50,011 bases of DNA. Origin: Thermogymnomonas acidicola JCM 13583. Its GTDB lineage: Archaea > Thermoplasmatota > Thermoplasmata > Thermoplasmatales > Thermoplasmataceae. Under the pieces are notes generated by a model. It worked only from the letters and a program-made list of their open reading frames with translations, did not search any database and was not told the origin of the DNA. The position numbers were made by a program, and so were the translations under genes. Location of the stretch: positions 1-50,011 of the forward strand of contig NZ_BBCP01000012.1 of NCBI RefSeq assembly GCF_001316105.1, in the 5' to 3' direction. Below, piece after piece: positions 20,169-29,504 of this stretch. Within the stretch, counting starts at the first letter, position 1. The number at the start of each line of letters is the position of its first letter.

Positions 20169-20979
20169 TCACTGTTCAACTGCAGTGGAGGCAAGCATCA
20201 TGCCGAAGTAGTGGGCCACGTACCCGTAGATGTAGTGGATGCGAAGCCCCCAGTTCCTTGAGGAGGCCATGGAGCACAAGGAGCTCCCAGTAGCTGTCGG
20301 GCTTTGCCCCCCCCTGCACGGTCTCCTCATCTATGTCAAGGAGATGGGCCAGGTCCCCCCCTGAAATGAAGGCCCTCCTGACAGCCTCCTCATAAATGCT
20401 GGCCTCCGGTGAGTATCCATAGGGACCATCTGCCGCATGGGTGTGGGCCTGGTCGGCAGAGAAGATAACAGAGTACGCGCCGTCAGCCCCCATCAAGCAA
20501 CCTCCCCCCCATGTTCTGCCCGAACATGACCAGGCTCTCCCTCGGAAGGTCCCTGGCCTGGGTCAGCACGACTATTTTCCTTGCAGGCATGAAACGTAGG
20601 GGTATCATAGAGCCGAAGTCGAGCGGGAATATGCTCTTCTCCCCCCCCTCTCGGTCATGAATGTGATGGAGCATGCGTCCGGCAGGCCAGATATGGAACG
20701 GGCGAGTCCAGTGTCTATCCGCCGGGACATCCGGATCCTCCTCCTGCCCGTTGAATAGGACCCTGTGGCCCTCTCGTTGAGGGATACACCTATCCGTCCT
20801 GAGAGGCGGAAGGAGTGGGGTGACATCACCAGGGCGGTACCTGCGCTGTCCCTGGCGAGAACCCTAGCCACATGTGAGCTCATGGCCCTGGCGTTCGCGT
20901 CAGGGAGGTCGATGAGCTCGTCGCCATGCGGTACGACATGAACGGCGCTTATCACGGCACCTGCAGGCTGGGCTGGCAT
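20169..20979 (-). CDS. LigB-type class III extradiol dioxygenase-like protein (frameshifted)
   Basis: A non-haem-iron protein of the LigB/DODA superfamily. Conserved blocks: H-V-V-P-H-G-D-E near residue 13, V-M-S-P-H-S near 52, a P-L-D-F-G-S-M-I-P-L-R-F-M block near 115 and S-A-D-Q-A-H-T-H near 170. The two early His and the last His pair are the expected metal and acid-base residues. The frame breaks at the C8 run 20641-20648, the C7 run near 20504 and around 20240. ATG 20979 is chosen; an in-frame ATG lies 12 bases upstream. The substrate is unknown, and related MEMO-type proteins have lost dioxygenase activity, so the role is open. It diverges from the EF-1A gene. Confidence 0.72.
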
Positions 20980-21080
20980 AAATTGTTTTTGCATACCCAT
21001 CAGGATACGGCAGGTTGGGGGATCGCAGTGCTTATAAGCTGAGCGGCGTTACCCATTCCGGGGTTTTCGATAAAGAAAAT

Positions 21081-21090
21081 CCTTATATGC
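21081..21090 (+). promoter_or_regulatory. TATA box for EF-1A
   Basis: AAAATCCTTATATGC: an A-rich element then TTATAT, 37-44 bases before ATG 21127. A ribosome-binding site GGTGA lies eight bases before the ATG, so a short leader is expected. Confidence 0.55.
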
Positions 21091-21126
21091 GAAAGAAATG
21101 TAGAAAAGGACATCAGGTGAAAGTTT

Positions 21127-22407
21127 ATGGCACAGCAGAAACCACACATAAATCTGGTCACGATAGGCACGTGGACCACGGCAAGTCGACACTGGTAGGT
21201 CGCCTGCTCTACGAGCACGGAGAGATACCGGCGCACATAATTGAGGAGTACAGGAAGCAGGCAGAGGAGAAGGGTAAGGCGACGTTCGAGTTCGCGTGGG
21301 TCATGGACAGGTACAAGGAGGAGAGGGAGAGAGGCGTTACCATTGACCTGGCGCACAGGAAGTTCGAGACAGACAAGTACTACTTCACAATCATCGATGC
21401 CCCCTGGCCACAGGGACTTCGTCAAGAACATGATCACAGGTGCAAGCCAGGCAGACGCTGCAGTCCTGGTTGTGTCCGCAAGGGACGGCGAGGGAGTGAT
21501 GGCACAGACCAGGGAGCACGCATTCCTTGCCAAGACACTTGGCGTGCAGCAGCTCATTGCCGTGGTCAATAAGATGGACGCCACGCAGCCGCCGTACAGC
21601 CAGAAGAGGTTCGAGGAGGTAAAGCAGCAGATCGAGAAGCTGCTCACACCCATCGGGTACAGGAATGTGCCCATCATCCCGATAAGCGGTTACAAGGGAG
21701 ACAACATAACGAAGCCCTCGGAGAACCTGAAGTGGTGGAACGGGCCAACGCTCCTCCAGGCCCTGGACAACCTGAAGGTGCCGGAGAAGCCCATAGACAA
21801 GCCGCTCAGGCTTCCGGTCCAGGACGTCTACTCGATCACCGGCATAGGCACTGTGCCAGTGGGCAGGGTGGAGACCGGCGTGCTCAAGGTGGGCGACAAG
21901 GTCGTTTTCCAGCCTGCGGACAAGCAGGGCGAGGTCAAGTCCATTGAGATGCACCACGAGCCTCTGCAGCAGGCCGAGCCAGGTGACAACGTCGGTTTCA
22001 ACGTCAGGGGGGGCATAGCCAAGAACGACATAAAGAGGGGGGGCGATGTCTGCGGCCACGTCACATCGCCGCCCACAGTAGTGAGGGCGTTCACGGCCCA
22101 GATAGTGGTGCTCAACCACCCGAGCGCGATAGCAGTTGGCTACAAGCCGGTGTTCCACGTGCACACAGCGCAGGTGGCCTGCAGGTTCGAGCAGATAATT
22201 AAGACAGTGAACCCCAAGGACGGCACCACGCTGAAGGAGAACCCGGACTACATAAAGACCGGGGACATAGCCGTGGTCAAGATCGTCCCGGACAGGCCCT
22301 TCGTCATAGAGAAGGTGTCGGACATCCCGCAGCTCGGGAGGTTCGCCATCAGGGACATGGGCCAGACGGTTGCCGCTGGCCAGTGCATAGACGTAGAAGC
22401 CAAGTAA
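21127..22407 (+). CDS. tuf: translation elongation factor 1-alpha (frameshifted)
   Basis: The GTPase that brings aminoacyl-tRNA to the ribosome. The G1 loop G-H-V-D-H-G-K-S-T near residue 14 appears only after restoring one C at 21169 (GGCAC for GGCCAC). The G3 motif D-A-P-G-H appears only after removing one C at 21402-21406 (C5 for C4). N-K-M-D is intact near residue 154. Two G7 runs add Gly to otherwise constant text: [15 protein letters not shown], where the family has single Gly at both places. The rest runs to the normal C-terminus at about 425 aa. uS10 follows ten bases later in the usual archaeal order. Confidence 0.96.
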
Positions 22408-22417
22408 GGGTGATCCT

Positions 22418-22733
22418 GTGGTCTCATACAAGGCAAGGATATCACTGAGCGGCACCGAACACAAGGTAGTGGACATGGTCTGCAACGAGATAAAGGGCAT
22501 AGCCAACAGGACCGGTGTGGAGATACACGGTCCTGTCCCACTCCCCCACAAAGCGCCTTGTGGTGCCGGTGAGGAAGAGCCCGGACGGCGAGGGCTCCGG
22601 CACCTGGGACAGGTGGGAGATGAGGATACACAAGAGGCTCATCGACGTCGATGCAGACGAGAGGACACTGAGGCAGCTCATGAGGGTGCCCATCCCTGAC
22701 GGCGTCCAGATCGAGATCCAGATAAGGAGCTGA
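22418..22733 (+). CDS. rpsJ: small ribosomal subunit protein uS10 (frameshifted)
   Basis: Ribosomal protein uS10, about 104 aa. The chain starts [15 protein letters not shown] and ends with [12 protein letters not shown]; the middle [17 protein letters not shown] is diagnostic. One frame break at 22542-22546, where C5 should be C4, between G-P-V-P-L and P-T-K-R-L. GTG 22418 is the start because GGTGAT lies four bases upstream. It is cotranscribed with EF-1A. Confidence 0.95.
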
Positions 22734-22734
22734 A

Positions 22735-22741
22735 TTTTTTC
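22735..22741 (+). terminator. T-run after uS10
   Basis: ATTTTTTC follows the uS10 stop directly; likely end of the tuf-rpsJ transcript. Confidence 0.45.
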
Positions 22742-23249
22742 AAAAACACCCCAATGGAATTTTCAATTCTGCCGGGCTGAAACGGATACACTTCTCACCC
22801 TTCATCGTTTTCCTGAGGGACACATACCCGGCGCATTCCATCCTCAAGCTTTGGCACAGAGCTTCTCTGTGATCCTTTCCCCTGAATTCATGGCCATTGA
22901 TCCAACCGTGCCAAGGCTTTCACCTGGCCATGGGTGGGACTCCTCCGTGCGGGCAGCCGGATCGTGGCTCCAAGGGTTGAACCGTTCTCCCAGGTGTGAG
23001 TGTGAGGGCCACTGTGGTATGCAGTACCTGTCCAGCGGAACATCCAGTTCAGGCCGCCAATCTCATTGGGGGGGACGGTTGTGTGCCTGGTCATGCTCGG
23101 GCGGATCTGGGGGGGGCAGGAGGCGCCACTGGGCCGGTGCCATGGGAAAGGGCATTAGCCCCAATCGCCCCCCTCCACGGGGCATTCACATTATTGTGTA
23201 TGTGTGCGGAATCCAATGCACTTTCAGAGACTGAGGGCAACTCTGCACT
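22742..23249. other. 500-base gene-free stretch with strong stem-loops, possible structured RNA
   Basis: No convincing reading frame. Inverted repeats seen: CACAGAG/CTCTGTG at 22855-22861 and 22865-22871; CATGGCCA/TGGCCATG at 22889-22896 and 22925-22932; and a long-range pair CCGGGCTG (22772-22779) with CAGCCGG (22954-22960, one bulge), which would close a domain of about 190 bases. On the minus strand GGAGGAGTCC near 22937-22946 recalls part of the RNase P RNA core, but the matching second strand was not found. Strand and identity are undecided. Confidence 0.35.
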
Positions 23250-23260
23250 ATTAATATAAG
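23249..23260 (+). promoter_or_regulatory. TATA box for EF-2
   Basis: TATTAATATAAG lies 40-51 bases before ATG 23300, leaving a leader of roughly 20 bases. Confidence 0.5.
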
Positions 23261-23299
23261 GGTAACAGATATGGGTCTGTAACCTTCAAGGGTGTACTT

Positions 23300-25533
23300 A
23301 TGGGTAGAAAGGAGGACAACATCCAGAAAGCGCAGTCACTGATTGAAAACCCTGAGAGGATCAGGAACATGGGCATTGCTGCCCACATTGACCATGGCAA
23401 GACCACGTTAAGTGACAACCTTATTGCCGGGGGGGCAGGCATGATGAGTGAGGACCTGGCCGGAAAGCAGCTGATGCTTGACTATGATGAGCAGGAACAG
23501 GCCAGGGGGGGCATCACGATCAATGCGGCCGTGGCATCCATGGTCCATGAGTTTGAGGGCAACTCATACCTGATTAACCTGATCGACACGCCCGGGCATG
23601 TGGACTTCGGCGGCGACGTGACCAGGGCCATGAGGGCCGTGGACGGGGGGGTCATAATCGTTGTGGACTCTGTGGAGGGCGTTATGCCACAGACAGAGAC
23701 CGTGATAAGGCAGGCTCTCAAGGAGAAGGTCAAGCCGGTACTGTTCATAAACAAGGTGGACAGGCTCATCAACGAGCTGAAGCTCAACGCCGACGAGATG
23801 CAGAGGCGCTTCGCGAAGATCATCACTGACGTGAACAGGCTACTTGCCAAGTACTCCCCCCCACCGGAGTTCAAGCAGGCATGGCAGGTCAACGTGCAAG
23901 AGGGAAAGGTGGCATTCGGCTCTGCTTCAACAACTGGGCAACATCCGTTCCTGCCATGAACAGGACGAAGATAACGTTCAAGGAGATATATGAGTACGTG
24001 AGGGACGGGAGGCAGAAGGAACTGGCCAAGAAGACACCACTGCACCAGACAGTCCTCAACATGGTCATAAGGCACCTGCCGAACCCAAGGGAGGCACAGA
24101 AGTACAGGATACCGCAGATCTGGAAGGGGGGGACATTGATTCGGAGATAGGCAAGGCAATGCTGAACTGCGACCACGATGGCCCTGTCAGCATGATGATA
24201 ACGAAGATGATCATCGACCCACACGCGGGCGAGATCGCTGTGGGACGGGTCTTCAGCGGCAGGCTGCGCAAGGGGAGCGAGCTCTACGTATCCACGGCTG
24301 GGTCACAGAAGAGCAAGGTCCAGGTGCTCTCAATGATGGTGGGGCCGGACAGGATACCGGTGGAGGAGATCGCTGCTGGAAACATAGCCGCAATAGTCGG
24401 CCTGAAGAATGCACAGGCAGGTGCCACGGTATCGTCAGTGCAGATGGAGCCGTTCGAGCCCATGGTGCACTACAGCGAGCCCGTCGTCACGCTCGCCATA
24501 GAGGCAAAGCACACAGCGGACCTGCCGAAGCTTATCGATGTGCTGAGGAACATATCCAAGGCTGACCCATCAATACAGGTGGATATCAACCAGGAGACGG
24601 GCGAGCACCTCATTTCGGGAATGGGTGAGCTTCACCTGGAGGTCACGCTGTACAGGATAAGGAACGACTACAAGGTGGACGTCCAGACCTCCGAGCCGAT
24701 AGTCGTGTACAGGGAAACAGTGGACCACAGGGGGGGCGGCCCGTTCGAGGGGGGGAAGTCCCCCCCGAACAAGCACAATAGGTTCTACTTCGTGGTTGAG
24801 CCCCTCGAACAGGGTGTCATAGACCTCATAAAGGACAACAAGATACCACAGGGTTCGAAGTTCAAGGACAAGAAGAGCATAGTGGACTTGCTGCAGCAGG
24901 CGGGCATGGACAGGGAGCAGGCCAGGGGCCTGGTTGCGGTTGAGGGCATGAACGTCCTGGTCGATGTTACGAAGGGTATTCAGTACCTTGACGAGACCAT
25001 GGAGCTGCTCATCGAGGCCTTCACGGAGGTCATGAGGAGGGGGGCCGCTGGCCAACGAGAGGGTGTACGGTGTGAAGTGCTTGCTCGTTGATGCGAAGCT
25101 GCACGAGGACAGCATACACAGGGGGGGCCCGGCACAGGTGATCCCTGCAGGCAGGAACTCCATATACGGTGCAATGTGCCAGGCGAAGAGGGTGCTCCTG
25201 GAGCCCATACAGAAGGTCTTCATCAACTGCCCCATGGAAGTCATGGGGGCGGTCACCAACGAGATACAGCAGAGGAGGGGGGGCGTGGTGGAAGAAATGA
25301 ACCAGGAGGGAGATGAGATGGTCATAGTGGCCAGGGTGCCTGTCGCAGGGATGTTCGGCTTCGCCTCCGCCATCAGGGGGGGTGCCACCGGAGGCAAAGT
25401 GCTGTGGAGCTCCGAGAACTACGGGTACCAGAGGGTGCCGCCCGAGCTTCAGGACGAGGTGGTAGCCAAGATAAGGACCAGGAAGGGCCTGAAGCCGGAA
25501 CCATACGATGAAGAGTATTACGCACAGCTCTGA
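23300..25533 (+). CDS. fusA: translation elongation factor 2 (frameshifted)
   Basis: The ribosomal translocase GTPase. Seen: [11 protein letters not shown] (G1) near residue 26, the switch I text near residue 75, D-T-P-G-H-V-D-F (G3), N-K-V-D (G4) and the diphthamide loop D-S-I-H-R-G near the C-terminus. Frame breaks: one T missing near 23929, G7 for G5 at 24125-24131, G6 for G5 at 25038-25043. At least eight tracts add one residue to constant motifs, such as A-R-G-G-I-T-I for R-G-I-T-I, V-D-G-G-V-I for [13 protein letters not shown] for S-P-N-K-H-N and I-H-R-G-G-P-A-Q for R-G-P-A-Q. Corrected length is about 735 aa. Confidence 0.96.
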
Positions 25534-25543
25534 CCACACCCAT

Positions 25544-25556
25544 TTTTATTTTTCTT
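25544..25556 (+). terminator. T-rich end after EF-2
   Basis: ATTTTTATTTTTC begins 11 bases after the EF-2 stop and precedes the next gene by about 15 bases. Confidence 0.4.
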
Positions 25557-25570
25557 AACCATTGTGGTGC

Positions 25571-26626
25571 ATGGAGTGCAGGGTCTTTTGCCTGGGCTGC
25601 GGCAGGGAGAGGCACGGGTTGGAGGCAAGGTGCAGCCACTGCGGCTCGCCATTCGATATTGAGGTCAGTGGCAAGTACTCGGACAGGCTGCAGGACAACT
25701 TTCCATACGTCTCAAGGTGGATAAGCCTAGGTGAGGTGCAGACACCCATCGTCAGTGCCGGCGGGGGGGCAGACTTCAAGCTCGATTATCTCTCGCCAAC
25801 ATTCTCCTACAAGGACAGGGGGGGAGCAAGGGCCCTCGTCTCATTCCTCAGGGGGGGCAGGATGGACCACGGCACAATAAATGAGGACTCCAGCGGGAAC
25901 GCCGGTGCAGCCATTGCAGCCTACGGTTCGGCCGCAGGGTTTAGGGTCAGGATATTCACGGGCTCCAGGGCAAGGGAGGAGAAGATCAGGCAGATAGAGA
26001 GCTACGGGGGGGCCGAGGTGGTGAGGGTGGAGGGCTCAAGGGAAGACGTCCAGAGGGCTGCCATGGGGGGGGCGGATGGGGGGGTCTATGCAAGCCATGT
26101 CCTCATGCCGGAGTTCAGGGATGGCATAAGGACGCTGGCTTATGAGGTATTCCAGCAGTACAGTGGCTCCATGCCTGACCGCATATTTGTGCCTGTATCC
26201 GCAGGCACGCTCCTGCTGGGCCTGCACAGGGGGGGCCTCAGGCACCTCCTGGAGAGCGGAGAGATCGGCAGCATGCCGGAGATCGTGGGCGTGCAGCCGG
26301 AAAAGGTGTCGCCGATATGCCACATCCTTGAGGGCAGGCCGTACGAACCGCCTGTTGATGGCCAGTCCGTCGCAGACGCACTTGTCACGCAGAAACCGGT
26401 ACTCGGGGTGCAGGTGGCTGAGGCAGTGAGGCAGACCGGCGGGACATGCGTGATGGTCTCCGATGAGGAGATAATGTCGGCCCATGCCGAACTCTCAAGG
26501 GCTGGCCTATTCTGCGAGGTGAGCAGTGCCACCGTTTACGCTGCATATAAAAAGAGGAAATGGCAGGGGGGAGGTCGCTCCTCGTGCTCACAGGGGGCTG
26601 GCCTAAAGACCGTTATGGGTTACTGA
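25571..26626 (+). CDS. thrC: threonine synthase-like PLP enzyme
   Basis: A fold type II PLP enzyme of the threonine synthase family, which converts O-phosphohomoserine to threonine. An N-terminal zinc-ribbon-like segment C-L-G-C-G ... C-S-H-C-G is typical of archaeal members. The PLP lysine is in F-S-Y-K-D-R-G near residue 80, and the phosphate loop E-D-S-S-G-N-A-G near residue 105. The chain ends T/Q-G-A-G-L-K-T. Near 26565-26605 two opposite indels make the last 20 residues read wrongly (G6 and G5 runs); the frame is regained before the stop. ATG 25571 is preferred to upstream TTG. Eight or more G7/G8 runs insert Gly. Exact substrate is inferred from family. Confidence 0.82.
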   Translation: MECRVFCLGCGRERHGLEARCSHCGSPFDIEVSGKYSDRLQDNFPYVSRWISLGEVQTPIVSAGGGADFKLDYLSPTFSYKDRGGARALVSFLRGGRMDHGTINEDSSGNAGAAIAAYGSAAGFRVRIFTGSRAREEKIRQIESYGGAEVVRVEGSREDVQRAAMGGADGGVYASHVLMPEFRDGIRTLAYEVFQQYSGSMPDRIFVPVSAGTLLLGLHRGGLRHLLESGEIGSMPEIVGVQPEKVSPICHILEGRPYEPPVDGQSVADALVTQKPVLGVQVAEAVRQTGGTCVMVSDEEIMSAHAELSRAGLFCEVSSATVYAAYKKRKWQGGGRSSCSQGAGLKTVMGY

Positions 26627-27097
26627 CCTCGGGGGGGCTTATGCTCCCTTCCAGGGGGCGCCTTCTCCCTCTCTGCAATTACCTTGCCGTTGACGGTGAG
26701 GGAGTATGTGACCCTTGTACCTCCCCCCCTCTTCGCGAGTATGGATACGCTGCAGTACTTGGATAGAGATAGGTTGATCGCCCTCAGTGCCTTCTCCGGT
26801 TCAACTTCCCCTTCGATGATGTAGTGTATGTTAGCGCTCTTCAGTACCTTTGGGATGGATTCCTCCCTCTCCCCCCGTCAACAACGCACCTGTAGGTCCT
26901 GACATTCTGCCTCATCTTGCCCAGCATGCTAAGGACATCGTCGCTGGTGCAGCCTCCCATGGCCAGCATGAGCAGCTCCGTGGGGGGGGAATGGTCCTGC
27001 AGGTTGTTTGAAACCGAGTTCTTGATGTGTATCTGCTCCTTCCCTTCTGTTGTGGTCAGGAACCCCCCCTCTCTGTCGCTGTGAAAGAGACCCTCAT
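26620..27097 (-). CDS. OsmC-family protein (frameshifted)
   Basis: A protein of the OsmC/Ohr superfamily, thiol-dependent peroxidases or sulfur-handling proteins. The core text is P-P-T-E-L-L-M-L-A-M-G-G-C-T-S-D-D-V near residue 40 with the first conserved Cys, and S-K-Y-C-S-V-S near residue 115 with the second. The frame is interrupted at the C6 run near 26873 and possibly elsewhere, so no long frame exists. ATG 27097 overlaps the stop of the DUF1641 gene (ATGA). It is the last gene of the tusA operon and converges with the threonine synthase gene; the stop position is approximate. Confidence 0.72.
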
Positions 27098-27594
27098 TCT
27101 GGCTCCTGCGGCACCTTCCTCAGAGCCGCCCCCCCTATCTCCCTAAGGGCCGCGATAACAGCGGTGAAGCCGGCAGCCACATCGGGATCCTGAGTATGGC
27201 CATCAGCCTCAGCATGCCTATATTGATCGGGTTCTTGGCCCCCCCGGAGACCATGGCATCCCATATGTTCTCGGAGTTGTAAGCTATCGTCTTTATTGAA
27301 TCTCCCACGGTCTCGTTGGAAAGGGCGTGCAGGAGGCTCATCAGGACATTTGCACCCTTGATCAGTGCGGTTGAGAACTCCTTGGAGCTGAAGAACCTCA
27401 CTATGAACTCTATGTCGGTGGGCAGGTAGTCTTCGGAGAGGCCCTCCATCATGTCCAGAACCCCAGCCTTCTTCAGCTTTGCAAAGAAGTTCAGCATGGA
27501 CTCGATCGCGTCCCTGTTTCAATGAGCCCCCCCTTATCAGCGGCTCAATGTCGTCGTTCGCTTCGGTGTTTTGAACCATCTCTTCCTCACTCAT
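27094..27594 (-). CDS. DUF1641 protein (frameshifted)
   Basis: A soluble helical protein of the DUF1641 type, a family commonly encoded beside FAD-dependent sulfide:quinone-reductase-like proteins. After an acidic N-terminus the chain reads L-N-F-F-A-K-L-K-K-A-G-V-L-D-M near residue 45. It ends with the characteristic N-I-G-M-L-R-L-M-A-I-L-R-D-P-D-V segment. Frame breaks are near 27525 (C7) and near 27185 (one base short). ATG 27594 is chosen; an earlier in-frame start adds three residues. Its stop overlaps the OsmC start. Function is not established. Confidence 0.78.
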   Translation of the reverse strand: MSEEEMVQNTEANDDIEPLIRGGSLKQGRDRVHAELLCKAEEGWGSGHDGGPLRRLPAHRHRVHSEVLQLQGVLNRTDQGCKCPDEPPARPFQRDRGRFNKDDSLQLREHMGCHGLRGGQEPDQYRHAEADGHTQDPDVAAGFTAVIAALREIGGAALRKVPQEPE

Positions 27595-27604
27595 TCGAAC
27601 CACC

Positions 27605-28763
27605 TCATATGAGACCTCTCACCACACTGGAGAAGTAGGTGCTGGAGTAGGTCCACTTGATCAGGAAGTCAGACATGCTCTCGAAGGTGGCCTTCGGGGG
27701 AGCTGCTGTAGGATGAGTAGAAGGTCATGCCCCCCCTCCCCCCCACCGAGGTTGCGGCGTTGAATGCGTTCTCGCCCATGTAGGTAGACGGAGTGTAGTT
27801 GCCGCCAACCTCCATTGCTATGCGGTTCGCGATGTAGGTTGCCTGGAAGTGCGCAGCACTGCCCGTCTTGTCGATGGGCAGCTTAGCAGCGTCCCCCCCG
27901 GCAACGAACACCTCCGGGTGCTCCTTCAGGTTGAGTGTGTTCCTGTCAACCTCTATGAAGCCCATGTCGTCCCCCCCGAGGACGAATCCTTGACGAACCT
28001 CTGGCCCCCCCTGTGCGGTGGGACTGCAACGAGGAGGCTGTAGTTTAGCTTCTCCCCCCCCTTGACTGAGATGACCTCCTTGTTCTTCGGGTTAACCGTA
28101 TTGACCTCGAACTCCTTGTGAACCTCTATGCCCTTGGAGCCGAGCAGTGAGGCGATCTTGCCTGCAGTCGAGCTGTCAGAATAGATGCCTAAGCTGGGCA
28201 TCAGGAAGTGTATCTTGGACTTCTGGAGCAGCCCCCTTGGATTCCAGGTAGTCCCTGGCCATGAGGGCGAACTCGAAGGTTGAGGATGGATAGGATATGG
28301 GGCCTGCGCACTGCCCGATGACGAGGTTGCCGCCCTGGAAGCTGTCCATGTACTCCTGCAGTTCCATGGCCCTCTGCAGCGTGTAGAAGTGTCTCGCCTC
28401 GCCCTCAAAGCCCGGGACCTCCTCAGGTGCCAGCCTGGCGCCACTGGCTATTACGAGATAATCGTAGGACAGTGTCCTCCCGGACCTCAGGGTGACGAGC
28501 CTCTGGTCCACGTTAACCCTCACCACCTCCTCTTTCACGTAATCGATCCCGGCGTTGAAGAGGAACTCAGGAGGCTTGTAGCACTCCTTGTAGTCCTTGA
28601 GCTTCAATGGGATGAACATGAAGTCTCCCTTGTAGTAGTGCCTCTGTGAGTTGCCAACCACCCTGACCTCAGCCCTCTTGCCAGCTAAGAACTTTAGTTT
28701 GTTTGCCACAACGGTTCCAGCAGTCCCATCACCTATTATGAGAACACTAGCCAGGCTTGCCAT
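27605..28763 (-). CDS. FAD-dependent oxidoreductase, sulfide:quinone reductase-like (frameshifted)
   Basis: A flavoprotein of the SQR / flavocytochrome c sulfide dehydrogenase family. The dinucleotide fold I-I-G-D-G-T-A-G-T-V-V is at residue 9, and the second FAD motif V-F-V-A-G-G-D-A-A lies near residue 290. A cysteine is present in V-I-G-Q-C-A-G-P near residue 150. At the C-terminal position where SQR has its redox Cys, the text is N-A-F-N-A-A-T, with no Cys. It may therefore act on another sulfur species or a protein partner. Frame breaks cluster at 27720, 27975-28010 and 28232. Stop is 27605. The gene lies between tusA and DUF1641 with gaps of about 11 bases. Confidence 0.82.
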
Positions 28764-28774
28764 AGACTTAACAC

Positions 28775-29014
28775 CTACCTCACTTTTTCCACTATGATCT
28801 CCCTGTATCCATCGCCATGTGCCACCCCAAGAACCCTGTTACCCGTCTTGATGCTCCAAGACCTTATATCGATCTCGGCACCCGGGTCCGTCACGAGTGC
28901 GCTTACCACAGTACCTGCAGGCAAAGGTGTGACCCTCCTCACAAATTCCCTGAGGGGGGCAGGACATTCCATACCTCGGAGGTCCAGCACATGGGACACA
29001 GACGGGTACTCCAT
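28775..29014 (-). CDS. tusA: TusA-like sulfur carrier protein
   Basis: A 79-aa TusA/SirA-fold protein that carries sulfane sulfur on a cysteine. The signature L-D-L-R-G-M-E-C-P-A-P-L lies at residues 10-21, with the reactive Cys at residue 17. The frame is intact. It is the first gene of a four-gene minus-strand operon with the SQR-like flavoprotein, DUF1641 and OsmC proteins, which suggests sulfur transfer between them (inference). A TATA-like element 22-29 bases upstream of ATG 29014 implies a leaderless message. Confidence 0.9.
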   Translation of the reverse strand: MEYPSVSHVLDLRGMECPAPLREFVRRVTPLPAGTVVSALVTDPGAEIDIRSWSIKTGNRVLGVAHGDGYREIIVEKVR

Positions 29015-29033
29015 TGAACAGAGATTACATACA

Positions 29034-29044
29034 TGTTATTAAGA
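29034..29044 (-). promoter_or_regulatory. TATA box for the tusA operon
   Basis: CTTAATAACAT on the minus strand, 20-30 bases before ATG 29014. Confidence 0.45.
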
Positions 29045-29470
29045 AGTTCCCATCAGGTGCATTCCCCCCCAGAGGCGCAAGGGCAGCCACTGCCCCCCCG
29101 GCCACTTCAAAGTGGCGCTCACCTTACCGTGCTCACCCAGCCGGGATCCGGGTGGTCTTGTGGGTGCCATTACGGGGTGGGGGGGAGACCAGTGCGTACA
29201 TACGACGTTTATCCACTCCTTCCAGCCGGGCGCACGGTTATGCAAGATCAAGATTGGGTCTCCGGAGGTGCTGTGACCACCACAAGGCAAGGCTGTGCCG
29301 GGAGCAACCCGCACTGGTGGGATGACGGGTGGCAGATTCAAGCTCATGGCCCTGGCAGAGGTTCCGGAAATGACGTTGTACCGCTGGTGGAAACACTGTG
29401 GTCCATGCTGGTTAAAGGCGGCGGCCCAGCCATATGGCCAGGTCAAAGTTCTGCCGCGGCCGGGGGAAGT
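29045..29470. other. gene-free stretch with perfect hairpins, possible structured RNA
   Basis: Open frames on both strands here have no protein-like pattern. Two perfect hairpins stand out: GGGCAG/CTGCCC at 29081-29095 with a three-base loop, and GCCACTT/AAGTGGC at 29101-29116 with a two-base loop. The region is GC-rich and ends just before the rpoL promoter. It has the length of SRP or RNase P RNA, but their conserved cores were not found, so it stays unidentified. Confidence 0.3.
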
Positions 29471-29475
29471 GAATA

Positions 29476-29486
29476 TTATTTATATC
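29476..29486 (+). promoter_or_regulatory. TATA box for rpoL
   Basis: TTATTTATATC, 19-29 bases before ATG 29505; predicts a leaderless message. Confidence 0.55.
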
Positions 29487-29504
29487 CGGAACAAATCAGC
29501 GCCT

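Noticed and set aside
21391-22551. 386-codon open frame on the minus strand opposite EF-1A
   Set aside because: It is the mirror of a highly conserved gene with strong codon bias; its translation has no domain pattern and runs through EF-1A and uS10.
22930-22950. RNase P RNA call based on GGAGGA-GTCC on the minus strand
   Set aside because: The second conserved strand of the core helix was not found, so the resemblance is too weak to name it.
24570-25397. 275-codon open frame on the minus strand opposite EF-2
   Set aside because: Antisense shadow of EF-2; no protein-like pattern.
29280-29330. SRP RNA call based on a GGGAGCAACC string in the gap before rpoL
   Set aside because: The preceding GCCAGG and tetraloop part of helix 8 is missing.
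29039-29446. 135-codon minus-strand frame (and overlapping plus frames) in the gap before rpoL
   Set aside because: Composition is rich in Pro, Gly, Trp and His without helix or strand pattern, and the region has hairpins; more likely non-coding.
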